Notes under the pieces: model-generated
What the model was told of the DNA's origin: nothing
Databases searched by the model: none
Seen by the model: the letters and a program-made list of their open reading frames with translations, nothing else
From: Staphylococcus xylosus
Lineage (GTDB): Bacteria; Bacillota; Bacilli; Staphylococcales; Staphylococcaceae
Length of the DNA stretch: 64,000 nucleotides
Assembly: GCF_002732165.1 (NCBI RefSeq)
Contig: NZ_MRZO01000002.1
Location: 248,001 to 312,000, forward strand
Direction: 5' to 3'
Translations under genes and position numbers: made by a program
In this document: positions 20,489 to 28,993 of the stretch, piece by piece
Layout of the letters: every line of letters starts with the position of its first letter
Numbering within the stretch: the stretch's first letter is position 1

Positions 20489-20819
20489 AACAAAAAATAT
20501 ACTAAAAGTGATTAATAAATTTAGAGATGAGCGTAACTGGAGACAATTTCATAATGAAAAAGATTTATCTTTATCTATTAGTTTAGAAGCAGCTGAACTA
20601 CTTGAGTTATTTCAGTGGAAATCATCTGAAGAGGTAGTGAATAATAATAGAGAGAGATTAGCAGAAGAATTAGCAGATGTATTAATCTATAGTTATATGC
20701 TAGCAGATAACTTAGAATTTGATATTAATGAAATTATAAGTAAGAAATTAGTGAAAAATGCTGAAAAGTATCCAATAGACAAAAGTAAAAATAATAATAC
20801 TAAATACAACGATTTATAA
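20481..20819 (+). CDS. MazG-like nucleotide pyrophosphohydrolase
   Basis: A 112-residue all-alpha hydrolase of the MazG/iMazG type, removing pyrophosphate from (d)NTPs. The metal-binding pattern is present as SLEAAELLE and, 20 residues later, EELADVL, with the FQW and YSYMLA helices typical of the family. The ATG lies inside the last codons of the GIY-YIG/DUF2075 gene (8-bp overlap), so the two are translated together. Similar genes are usually single-domain partners of phage or defence proteins. The nucleotide it acts on is not known. Confidence 0.82.
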   Translation: MDETKNILKVINKFRDERNWRQFHNEKDLSLSISLEAAELLELFQWKSSEEVVNNNRERLAEELADVLIYSYMLADNLEFDINEIISKKLVKNAEKYPIDKSKNNNTKYNDL

Positions 20820-20875
20820 TTAGTTGTATAGGTCTTTGATTCTTTGGTGTTAAAGTTAATAATTAATTTTTATAT

Positions 20876-20930
20876 GATCTCATTGTAAGCTGTTTGAGTA
20901 AATCATTTCATTTTACAATGAGATCTTTTT
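20876..20930 (+). terminator. Terminator after the MazG-like gene
   Basis: The stem GATCTCATTGTAA / TTACAATGAGATC with a long loop is followed by TTTTTAATTT. It closes the plus-strand arm of the cassette. Confidence 0.75.
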
Positions 20931-21001
20931 AATTTCAAGATGAATTTCGTTTATACTATTCATTATTATATAGGTTATGCTTAATCATAAACCAATAAGC
21001 A

Positions 21002-21019
21002 GAATCGTATCACAAGTGA
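21002..21019 (+). other. att site 4
   Basis: GAATCGTATCACAAGTGA matches the core at 16 of 18 bases and is preceded by CCAATAAGCA. It ends the helicase cassette. Confidence 0.72.
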
Positions 21020-21189
21020 TACGATTTTTTCAGAAACTTTATTGAATAAGATTTCACTAGCTATGTTTTCAATATATGTTGTTTATTTAACTTCTAAAAA
21101 TGATAGCATAATATTAAGTGAGTTTTTAAGTATAAATAATGAAATACTATCAGTTTTTACATTATATAGCTGAAATCTATATTTTTGAG

Positions 21190-21226
21190 TGGAAATAACT
21201 ATTGATTTAGTTATTTCCTTTTTTTA
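21190..21226 (+). terminator. Terminator-like hairpin before the HNH gene
   Basis: The perfect stem GGAAATAACT / AGTTATTTCC with an 8-base loop is followed by a T run. No gene lies directly upstream, so it may insulate the HNH gene from read-through. Confidence 0.6.
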
Positions 21227-21305
21227 TGAAAAAAGGAAAACTAATAATAACCTGACAATATGGTAATGTTTAAGTAATAGATATAGATAAAGGTGGGAAA
21301 ATATT

Positions 21306-22292
21306 ATGAGTAAATTATTAAAGAAAAAAGATCTACAGCAATCGTTAAAAATAAATAATGATACCTTTCGAAAATGGAAGGAAGCTGGAATACCAATAGT
21401 TAAAGAGCAGAATGAAGAGTTCTTTGATATAGAACAAGTAAAGAGATGGCATAAAAAGATAACAGAACCAATTGATAATCTAATAATTGATAAAAAGTAT
21501 GACAATAATACGATCAGTGATGTATTCAAATGTTCACAGCAGGGAGGAATGCGGCGTTCTCATTTAACTAATACACTAGTATTATTCTCGGATCATACAA
21601 ATGATGTTTATAGAGATCATTCAGTGATAGATAATGAAGGAAATGAAACATTATATTACACCGGTATGGGTCAAAAAGGGGACCAAGATATTGATCATGG
21701 TCAAAATAAGACTTTAAATCATTCTGAAGATTTAAGTATTAAAGTATATCTGTTTGAATCATTTATTTCGGGAGAACATATATTTCGAGGAGAAGTCAGA
21801 TTGTTTAATAAACCTTACACTACAGAACAAAATGACAGAACAGTTTGCATCTTTCCACTAACTTTTAATAATAGTGAATATTATATCCCAGGAAATATTT
21901 CGGATGAGAAATATAGAAAACAGGAGAATCTAATAAATAAACTCAGTGATAATGATGTCTATGAACGTGCTACGCAGGCGAAACAAGTGGGAAGAAAGGA
22001 AGCTGTTACTAAAGTATATGCCAGAAATATCCATGTGACTGCACATGTTAAAAATAGATCTAATGGCTATTGTGATTTATGTAACGAACCAGCTCCGTTT
22101 AAGGATCGAAATGGGCGATCCTATCTAGAATGCCACCATGTAGACTGGTTAGCTAACGGCGGGAAAGATAGCATCGATAATGCTGTTGCTTTAGACCCTA
22201 ATTGTCATAGGAAAATGCATGAATTAGATTTAAAATCTGATGTGAAAATTCTGAAAGATAGACTAAATTATTATCAAAGTAAGAATTTATAG
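21306..22292 (+). CDS. SRA-like / HNH endonuclease, probable Type IV restriction enzyme
   Basis: A 328-residue nuclease. Residues 1-60 look like a small helix-turn-helix DNA-binding domain (DTFRKWKEAGIPIVK). Residues about 75-215 carry the pattern YYTGMGQKGDQD...NKTL, which recalls the SRA-like modified-base reader of McrA-type enzymes. The C-terminal HNH domain has a CxxC knuckle (YCDLC), CHHVDWLANGGKDS and NCHRKMHE. That combination suggests cleavage of DNA with methylated or otherwise modified bases. The ATG follows AAGGTGG. It is the sole gene between two att copies and has no methyltransferase. The SRA assignment is by eye. Confidence 0.7.
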   Translation: MSKLLKKKDLQQSLKINNDTFRKWKEAGIPIVKEQNEEFFDIEQVKRWHKKITEPIDNLIIDKKYDNNTISDVFKCSQQGGMRRSHLTNTLVLFSDHTNDVYRDHSVIDNEGNETLYYTGMGQKGDQDIDHGQNKTLNHSEDLSIKVYLFESFISGEHIFRGEVRLFNKPYTTEQNDRTVCIFPLTFNNSEYYIPGNISDEKYRKQENLINKLSDNDVYERATQAKQVGRKEAVTKVYARNIHVTAHVKNRSNGYCDLCNEPAPFKDRNGRSYLECHHVDWLANGGKDSIDNAVALDPNCHRKMHELDLKSDVKILKDRLNYYQSKNL

Positions 22293-22399
22293 AAATCTTA
22301 GTAATTTGGCTAATTCAATAGTAGACCATTAATGTTTAAAACTGAAAAATGCCATAATAAATACATATCTATAAAATCGGTATCAACAAACGATAAGCA

Positions 22400-22417
22400 G
22401 AAAGTTATCATAAGTAG
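22400..22417 (+). other. att-like site 5 (weak)
   Basis: This copy keeps only 13 of 18 core bases (TATCATAAGT is intact). It is supported by the upstream GTATCAACAAACGATAAGCA, nearly identical to the flank of site 3. It ends the HNH cassette. Confidence 0.55.
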
Positions 22418-22561
22418 GTGGCGTTTTTTAAAACACGTAGAATTTGGAGTGAAAAATATTCTATTTAATAAATTCAAAATATCTACATCTTAATTACATT
22501 CAATTTTAATAATATTATTTGAAGTTTTCTAGTTATATTGGAGTGATATATTGAAATGAGT

Positions 22562-23269
22562 ATGAATCATTATTAATTATCTTAATTAAGAAATCAAAGA
22601 AATTGTTAAGTCTAAGTATATTGTTATGTATATCCATGGTTCTTATGCTGAAGGAATATTTAAATGGGAAACATTCGATATAGACATAATTGTATTGATA
22701 AATAACAAAATATCAGTCCTAGAAAAGAACAATTATTAGATCTTTTTGTAAAAAGCTCAGGTATGTCCTAAAAAATGTGTTGAGATATCTTTTCTAAATA
22801 ATTTTAGGTTACAAAATGAAAAACATCTATATTCATATGAATTTCATTATTGTCCTCATTGGTATAATTATATAGAAGAAAACGAGTGGCAAATTACGAC
22901 TGAAAGAATAAAATATGATCCAGATTTAGCTAGTCATATTATGAACTTATGGACAAATTCAGTTGTTATATAAGGGACAGAAGTTGAAGGGTTTTTTCCG
23001 AAAATTAAAGATAGTGAATTTATTGATAGAAAAGAGGACACTTCGTTTAATAATGTCGATGCTATTATGAATTTATGCAGAACACAATATTACATAAGAT
23101 ATTAAAATAGGAAGGGTTAAAATGGGCTATCAACGAATTTACCCAGTTTAAAGCATTATTGTTAAATATAGAAGATTTATATTATGAAAATAAATCAGAA
23201 ATAAATATAAAATATTTTGGAAGTGTTGATGATTTACGGAAGTACTTAGAAACAAATAGTAATCTATAA
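22562..23269 (+). pseudogene. Decayed nucleotidyltransferase (aminoglycoside adenylyltransferase type)
   Basis: The conceptual product is broken by several stops and frameshifts. It still shows MYIHGSYAEGIF followed by TFDIDIIVLI, the G-S-x-D-x-D active site of nucleotidyltransferases of the streptomycin/spectinomycin adenylyltransferase type. The C-terminal half is also legible (LYSYEFHYCPHWYNY, LRKYLETNSNL). It may once have been a resistance gene or an island nucleotidyltransferase. It cannot make a full product now. Confidence 0.6.
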
Positions 23270-23289
23270 TACCACAGGGGGGTAATGTT

Positions 23290-23940
23290 TTGAGTGATAA
23301 GTTGTTTTATGTATCCAAAGATATATATCAAAAATACAAATACAGATATAATTTAGATGCCTTAGAAATTTTTCTGATTGCTATGTTATTAATATCCGTT
23401 ATATTGAATATTATAAATTTTTATACAGGTCATCATTCAATAGTAATCTATATTATATGTTTACTTATGACTATACTAAGTAGTATTTGTATTTATAGGA
23501 AAGCCAAAATTAATAAAAAAAATCATATAGATAATCATAAATTTAATGAAATAATATTTGAAGTTTTTAAAGTACATAATATAACTACTGAGAGAGATTT
23601 ACGCATATTGAAAGAAGAAATTGAAAAAGAATTAAATGAAATCAATCAAAATACAGAATTGCACAAAAAAAGATTTGGCAAGTTATTTATATATATATTT
23701 TGGATTCCTAGTGGTTTCTTATTGGCATATTATTTCAATAACTCAAATGAAAAGCTGCATTTTAATGAGTTATTAGGAATAGGAAACGGATTATTTGTTA
23801 TCTTTATACAAATCTTCATCTTATATATAATGCTTTTTAATGTTATTAATCCATTATTTAATGTACTAGTAATTCAAAGGAATAGGTATTATATAACTTT
23901 AGATTATATCTACGAATATCTTTATTATATAAAAAAATAA
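23290..23940 (+). CDS. Hypothetical membrane protein of the last cassette
   Basis: A 216-residue protein of unknown function. There are two transmembrane helices near residues 24-45 and 50-70, a charged helical stretch of about 65 residues (RDLRILKEEIEKELNEINQ, coiled-coil-like), and two more helices near 137-153 and 165-195. It starts with TTG after AGGGGGGT. It follows the decayed nucleotidyltransferase by 20 bp and could once have been its operon partner. Small multi-pass proteins beside a nucleotidyltransferase can be membrane effectors, but nothing in the sequence proves this. Confidence 0.6.
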   Translation: MSDKLFYVSKDIYQKYKYRYNLDALEIFLIAMLLISVILNIINFYTGHHSIVIYIICLLMTILSSICIYRKAKINKKNHIDNHKFNEIIFEVFKVHNITTERDLRILKEEIEKELNEINQNTELHKKRFGKLFIYIFWIPSGFLLAYYFNNSNEKLHFNELLGIGNGLFVIFIQIFILYIMLFNVINPLFNVLVIQRNRYYITLDYIYEYLYYIKK

Positions 23941-24212
23941 AATAACTCAACTATTTTAAAGTGTTTTATAAAAATAGTTTTATCAATAAATACGATTGCA
24001 AAAATGAATTAAATGGTACCGTAAAAATATACAGTATGTATCAGCAAGCAATGAAATGGTTATCAAAAACGGTAAAGGTCATTCTATGATTGGGTTTTAG
24101 CGAAACGTGACAACGTGAGATCAAAGCAGAATTAGAAAAGCTAAAGGATTATCAAGATGCAAATAATAAATCTTTTAATGGAATCGATGCTCACATCAGC
24201 AACCAATAAGCA

Positions 24213-24230
24213 GAAGCGTATCATAAATGA
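24213..24230 (+). other. att site 6 (right end of island)
   Basis: GAAGCGTATCATAAATGA differs from the rlmH core at one base and follows CATCAGCAACCAATAAGCA. The 200 bases before it hold short coding-like debris (for example REIKAELEKLKDYQ) in broken frames. No further att copy is seen downstream, so it is taken as the island's right end. Confidence 0.78.
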
Positions 24231-24630
24231 AATTGATAAAACGTTGTGAACTATTAATATATTTTTTAAAACAAAGATTCAAAATACTTTATTTATTCAG
24301 GTGCTATATTGTATTTCTGATATGCGACTTATGTTTAAACCTATACTTATATTAAGATTGATAAATTACCATTTTCGAAATTCAATGTATAAAATTATTT
24401 CTAAACCCAAATATATTTAATAGTAAAAAGCAATATTTTCCATTACCATCAAACGATTTTTGGAATATGTAGTTGAAATAAAAATATAAGACACATCAAT
24501 TCATTCAATGAATTGGTGTATCTTATTTAATTATTATGAGCTTGATTGTCTCGTTGATATATTTTCTGATAATCATTAGTTATATTGAATGATGCACGCT
24601 AATTACAGTTTAAAAATATTCTATTAAGTC
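24231..24630. other. Gene-free stretch right of the island
   Basis: AT-rich DNA with no supportable frame. A strong hairpin at 24487-24525 (arms around ACACATCAATTCATT) may be the terminator left over from the decayed ABC ATPase on the minus strand. Confidence 0.5.
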
Positions 24631-24995
24631 ATTTCAAATTAAGTATGTCATCGTTTATATGATGAATTTCATTATAATAAGTAGTTAGTCTTTCATCACT
24701 AGTGACTATGATACAAGTTTTATTCTTAGATTATTCTTATTGTATTTCCATAGCAATACCAAGTGAAGCCATAGGTTAATCTGATATCATTATAGAAGGG
24801 ATGGTGCAAAGCGTTTTTGCGATAGCAAACCTTTTTTATCCATCAGATATTTCTTTTGGCAATTTACGTTTTAAGTCATTTAATCCTAATTGTCGATTGA
24901 GCTTTTTTAATTTCATCTTGAGTCATTTTAGATACAGGTTTGTTGTTAATAGGCACTTCTCTTGAACTAGGTGTTTATTTAGCCACAGTTATAGT
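24631..24995 (-). pseudogene. Decayed ABC transporter ATPase
   Basis: On the minus strand, fragments in shifting frames spell an ABC ATPase in correct order: TPSSREVPINNKPVSKMTQDE, then LGLNDLKRKLPKEISDG (C-loop) and KRFAIAKTL. These are followed by PSIMISD, AMEIQ and KNKTCIIVTSDERLT. The same segments occur in the intact ATPase at 42071-42739 (KNKTCIVVTHDERLT). Walker A is lost and several stops interrupt the frame, so it is a truncated, dead paralogue. Confidence 0.7.
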
Positions 24996-25157
24996 TATAA
25001 AAGTCTCAATGCTTCATGCTATAGCATGTATAAAAATGATAATGCTAAAGATTTATGTAATAAGTTTAGTACAGTGTCATAATAGATTCTAATATAGATA
25101 CTTTATAAAATATGATAAAAATATTTTGTGTTTAAATCGGTTAAAGGGGAAATAGCT

Positions 25158-26024
25158 ATGAATTTTAGAGATTTAGAGGTAATAAAAATACTAGATGATG
25201 AAAGAAATATTACGAGTGCTGCGACAAAGTTATATATATCTCAGCCTTCGTTAAGTTACAAAATTAATACACTTGAACAGGAACTTGGCGTGCCATTACT
25301 CATTCGTAGCAAGAAAGGTATTCGATTTACTGCTCAGGGTAGTCATCTAGTTGATTATGCTAAGAAAACATTAAATGGATTTAATAAGATGAAAGATTAT
25401 CTCCACAGTATAGATAATGAGGATGAGGGAGTCATTAGACTCGGTGTCTCTCAGAATTTAGCCAGATATGATCTGCCTGAACTACTTAGTAGTTTTACGG
25501 ACGATTTTCAAAAAGTTCAATTTAAAATTGTTACATCTTGGAGTCAGTCTATCTATAAATTAATAGAATCTAACGAAGTTTCGCTTGCAATAGTGAGAGG
25601 GGATGTATCTTGGAAGGGCTATAAAACGCTATTAAATAAAGAACCAATATGTATAATTAGCAAAGATGAGATTGATTTAGACAATTTACCTTCAAAGTCT
25701 AGAATAGCTTTTGAGACTGATACAAGATTACAAAATACTATTGATAGCTGGTGGAAAGAATCCTACAATGAGCCTCCGAATGAAGCGATGTTAATTGATA
25801 ACTTGGAGTCTTGTTTAAAGTTAGTAGAAAAAGGTATGGGTTACGCAATTGCTCCAAATATTGGTGTTAGAGAATATAAAAACTTAAATGTTGTACCTAT
25901 TAAAAATAAAGAGAATGAAATAATTTATAGAGATACTTGGTTATTATATAGAGAAGAAGAGGATTACCCCCTAATGCAAAAGTTTATTAAACATATTAAA
26001 GCGTATTATAATGATAATAATTAA
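25158..26024 (+). CDS. LysR-family transcriptional regulator
   Basis: A 288-residue regulator. The N-terminal helix-turn-helix shows ITSAATKLYISQPSLSYKI followed by LEQELG, the classic LysR fold. A two-lobed effector-binding domain follows, with LGVSQNL opening the first lobe. The ATG at 25158 follows AAAGGGGA. An in-frame GTG 30 bp earlier lacks a ribosome site. It is codirectional with the TcuA-like gene 125 bp downstream, so it probably controls the tricarboxylate locus, perhaps with a tricarboxylate co-inducer. Confidence 0.88.
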   Translation: MNFRDLEVIKILDDERNITSAATKLYISQPSLSYKINTLEQELGVPLLIRSKKGIRFTAQGSHLVDYAKKTLNGFNKMKDYLHSIDNEDEGVIRLGVSQNLARYDLPELLSSFTDDFQKVQFKIVTSWSQSIYKLIESNEVSLAIVRGDVSWKGYKTLLNKEPICIISKDEIDLDNLPSKSRIAFETDTRLQNTIDSWWKESYNEPPNEAMLIDNLESCLKLVEKGMGYAIAPNIGVREYKNLNVVPIKNKENEIIYRDTWLLYREEEDYPLMQKFIKHIKAYYNDNN

Positions 26025-26149
26025 GAAAAACGTAATATCATAGAAAAATTCTATGATGATAAATAGAATTTATATATTTTACTTCTTATATCTCATTAAG
26101 TAATCTTAAGAGAAATACTTTGAAATTACTTTTTTATGGAGGGATATTT

Positions 26150-27643
26150 TTGAAGAAATATGATGTGATTGTAGTTGGAACAGGAAATGCTGCATTAAGT
26201 TCAGCAATATCAGCAAAAGAGAATGGTAGTGAAGTGCTTGTATTAGAAAAAGCTCCCAAAGAAAAAAGAGGAGGAAATTCAATATTTACTGATGGAGCAA
26301 TAAGGTTTGCTTACAATGATTTACAAGGGATCAAAGAAGTTGTCACAGCACTATCCGAAAGTGATTTATCAGAAATACAAATGCCTGATTATAATACTGA
26401 AGATTTTTATGAAGATATTTTAAAAGTAACTAATGGTGAGAGTAATCCAGAATTAGCCCAATTTTTATCAAATGAGTCATTTGAAACTATTTTATGGATG
26501 AAAAAACAAGGCGTAGAGTTTCAATTAAATGAAAATCAGTACTTTGAAATTAATGGAAATAAAAATTTTTGGGGTGGCTTACCTATTAAGACAGTGGATA
26601 AAGGGATTGGATTAATGAAATCTTTATTTAATAGAGCCCAAGAACTAGGTATTGATATTATATATAGTGCTGAAGTTAATAAAATTGAAATGAATCATAA
26701 TAAAGTATCAGCTGTAACTTACTTGGATAATAATAAGCAAAGGGTGAGTGTAGATACTGAGGCTATCATATTAGCATGTGGTAGTTTTGAAGCGAGTAAA
26801 GATAAAAGGGTTAAAAACTTAGGTGAACAATGGGAAAAAGCAATCGTTAGAGGTACTGAATATAACACAGGTGACGGAATAGAAATAGCGACAGAAATTG
26901 GAGCTAATAAAACAGGCCAATATGATGGTTGTCATGCACATACTACAGATTATAATGCGCCTAAGGTGGGCGATTTTTCAAAACCTGGTGATATTTATAA
27001 AAAATCATCTTATCCGTTGGGCCTAATCATTAATAAAAATGGAGAAAGATTTGTAGATGAAGGTGCTGATTTTAGAAATTATACTTATGCCAAATATGGA
27101 AAAGAGACTTTGAAACAGCCTGGTCAAAAAGCTTTTCAAATTTTTGATTCTCAAGTCAGCCCTATGTTGAGAAAAGAATATCATTTGAAAGAAGCGACTA
27201 AGATTGTTGCGGACACATTAGAAGAACTGGCTGAAAAAATGGACATCAATCCTAATGATTTTGTTGAAATGATTAATGAGTATAACGCTAGCGTTCAGGA
27301 TGGAGACTATAACCCAAGTGTGAAAGATGGTAAATCTACAAAAGGGATTACTCCAGAAAAGACGAATTGGGCTTTAAAATTTGATCAAGCCCCTTATTAT
27401 GCGTTTCCTATCACATGTGGTATTACTTTTGCATTCGGCGGTATCTCTACAAATACTAAAGCTGAAGCTTTAGATGAACAAAACAATGCAATAGCTGGAT
27501 TATTTGTAGCAGGAGAAATGGTAGGGGGATTGTTTTATCATAATTACCCTGGAGGATCTGGTTTAATGTCTGGCTCAGTTTTTGGTAAAAGAGCTGGAAA
27601 ATCAGCTGCGGAGTATGTACAAATGAACAAAGTAGATAATTGA
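26150..27643 (+). CDS. tcuA: FAD-dependent tricarballylate dehydrogenase-like protein
   Basis: A 497-residue flavoprotein of the fumarate-reductase/succinate-dehydrogenase family, closest in layout to TcuA, which oxidises tricarballylate to cis-aconitate. The N-terminal dinucleotide fold reads VVGTGNAALSSA, then LEKAP and RGGNS. The C-terminal signature is FAFGGISTNTKAE, VAGEMVGG and NYPGGSGLMSG. The start is TTG at 26150, eight bases after GGAGGG. The upstream ATG in the same frame has no ribosome site. The Fe-S electron partner TcuB is absent nearby. The transporter genes downstream support a tricarboxylate substrate. The exact substrate is inferred. Confidence 0.8.
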   Translation: MKKYDVIVVGTGNAALSSAISAKENGSEVLVLEKAPKEKRGGNSIFTDGAIRFAYNDLQGIKEVVTALSESDLSEIQMPDYNTEDFYEDILKVTNGESNPELAQFLSNESFETILWMKKQGVEFQLNENQYFEINGNKNFWGGLPIKTVDKGIGLMKSLFNRAQELGIDIIYSAEVNKIEMNHNKVSAVTYLDNNKQRVSVDTEAIILACGSFEASKDKRVKNLGEQWEKAIVRGTEYNTGDGIEIATEIGANKTGQYDGCHAHTTDYNAPKVGDFSKPGDIYKKSSYPLGLIINKNGERFVDEGADFRNYTYAKYGKETLKQPGQKAFQIFDSQVSPMLRKEYHLKEATKIVADTLEELAEKMDINPNDFVEMINEYNASVQDGDYNPSVKDGKSTKGITPEKTNWALKFDQAPYYAFPITCGITFAFGGISTNTKAEALDEQNNAIAGLFVAGEMVGGLFYHNYPGGSGLMSGSVFGKRAGKSAAEYVQMNKVDN

Positions 27644-28000
27644 TCATCATTCTGTTTATTGTATAAAAATACAAATTTTGTTACGCTTGATAGTAGTTTG
27701 GTTGGCTAGGTGTTGAAAATAAATATCTATTAGCAACAAGCATGCACATTGAATTCTTTAGGAACCAGTTGCCCTTGGTTGCTCTAGATGTTTCAACGCA
27801 GTATGGAATAATGTGGATGTAAGAATGTTACAGTATAATCTCATTACAGTAGCCATATATAGCGGATATTTGATCGCTATAAATATCAGAATTTTCAGTC
27901 AAAAATCACTGTATTGAATGCTTTATTATGTTCCGTTTAACATCTTTAAGTAGGGTATGACGCTAAATTTTGTAAGCGTTTTCAATAAAGGGGGGTTCCG
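27644..28000 (+). promoter_or_regulatory. Intergenic control region with cre site before tctC
   Basis: A 14-bp match to the CcpA operator, TGTAAGCGTTTTCA, lies at 27971-27984, just before the ribosome site of tctC. An inverted repeat ATAGCG/CGCTAT at 27859-27880 could be an operator for the upstream LysR protein. This indicates glucose repression of tricarboxylate uptake. The rest holds no frame. Confidence 0.75.
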
Positions 28001-28981
28001 ATGAAAAGATGGGGTGTGTTAATCATCATTTTTTCAATTGTATTAGCAAGTTGTGATAATGACAATAAATCAAGTGCATCAAACAAGCAATTTCCTGATG
28101 AAATGGTAGAAATTGTTGCACCAGCTTCTCCGGGAGGTGGCTGGGATACTACAGCGCGTGCGATACAAAAGATCATGATTGATGAAGAACTGACCAAACA
28201 AAACGTCAATGTGATTAATAAACCTGGAGGCGGTGGAGAAATAGGGTGGCAATATTTAAAATCACGTTCACCTAATACGATTTCTATCAACTCAAGTTTA
28301 TTATTATCTAACAATGAATTAGGATTAAGTGATTTAGGTACGGATGACTTTACACCTATTGCAATTTTAGCGACTGAGTGGATTAGTTTAACTGCATCTA
28401 ATCAATCGAACTTAGATTCTGGTAAAAAAGTAATGGAAAAATTAAAAGAAAATCCAGAATCCTTAACTATCGGTGTTGCACCAGGCTTAGGAAACAATGA
28501 TCACTTAGCTTTTGTACAGGCAGCTAAGGCGTATGGTGTTGATGTAGATAAAATAGATTTCCTTGTATATAAAAGCGGAGGAGATTTACAAACAGCTTTA
28601 TTAGGTGGACATGTAGATGTTGCCTCTACTTCTGTCTCTGAAGTAAAAGAACAACACCAGACTGGAAAGTTAAAAATGTTGGCAGTAACTTCTGATAAAC
28701 CAGTTGAAGGTATTGAAGATGTGCCTACATGGAAAGAACAGGGCATTGATGTCGTCTTTCCACATTGGCGTGGTGTGATGGGGCCGAAAGATATGACGCC
28801 AGAACAAATTGCCTATTGGGATGAAACGATGAAGGATGTAGTGAAATCTGATAGATGGCAAGAAATAAGGAAAAATAATGATTGGGAAAACTACTACAAA
28901 GATAGTCAAGAAAGCGAGAAATTTTTAAAAGATCAACGTAAGAAATATAAAGAATTAGTCAAAGATTCAGGAATGAAATAA
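28001..28981 (+). CDS. tctC: Tripartite tricarboxylate transporter, substrate-binding lipoprotein TctC
   Basis: A 326-residue extracytoplasmic binding protein (Bug/TctC family) that captures citrate or related carboxylates for the TctA/TctB membrane unit. The signal peptide ends in the lipobox LASC, giving a lipid-anchored Cys near residue 18. The mature part has PASPGGGWDTTARAIQ and NKPGGGGEIGW, the ligand-loop signatures of the family. The ATG follows AAAGGGGGG and the cre site. tctB begins 12 bp after the stop. Confidence 0.92.
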   Translation: MKRWGVLIIIFSIVLASCDNDNKSSASNKQFPDEMVEIVAPASPGGGWDTTARAIQKIMIDEELTKQNVNVINKPGGGGEIGWQYLKSRSPNTISINSSLLLSNNELGLSDLGTDDFTPIAILATEWISLTASNQSNLDSGKKVMEKLKENPESLTIGVAPGLGNNDHLAFVQAAKAYGVDVDKIDFLVYKSGGDLQTALLGGHVDVASTSVSEVKEQHQTGKLKMLAVTSDKPVEGIEDVPTWKEQGIDVVFPHWRGVMGPKDMTPEQIAYWDETMKDVVKSDRWQEIRKNNDWENYYKDSQESEKFLKDQRKKYKELVKDSGMK

Positions 28982-28993
28982 GGGGGGATATGA

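Larger units (their letters stand above)
10925..24230 (+). mobile_element. Composite SCC-like island without recombinase
   Basis: This 13.3-kb stretch lies between the att core in rlmH and a 17-of-18 match at 24213-24230. Four internal att-like copies (13577, 15095, 21002, 22400) split it into five cassettes. Most copies are preceded by the conserved SCC end sequence around CCGATAAGCAG. The cargo consists of nucleases, helicases, nucleotide hydrolases and debris. It has no ccrA, ccrB, ccrC or mec gene, so it could move only with recombinase supplied in trans. The DNA is visibly more AT-rich than the core, with abundant AAA and ATA codons. Boundaries are inferred from the repeats. Confidence 0.8.

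Noticed and set aside
10943-24230. Full SCCmec or autonomous SCC element
   Set aside because: No ccrA/B/C recombinase, mec gene or ccr-associated helicase is found; only att copies and cargo remain.
27456-28314. Minus-strand frames over the end of the TcuA-like gene and the start of tctC
   Set aside because: They overlap clearly functional genes, have no ribosome sites, and show no recognisable domain.
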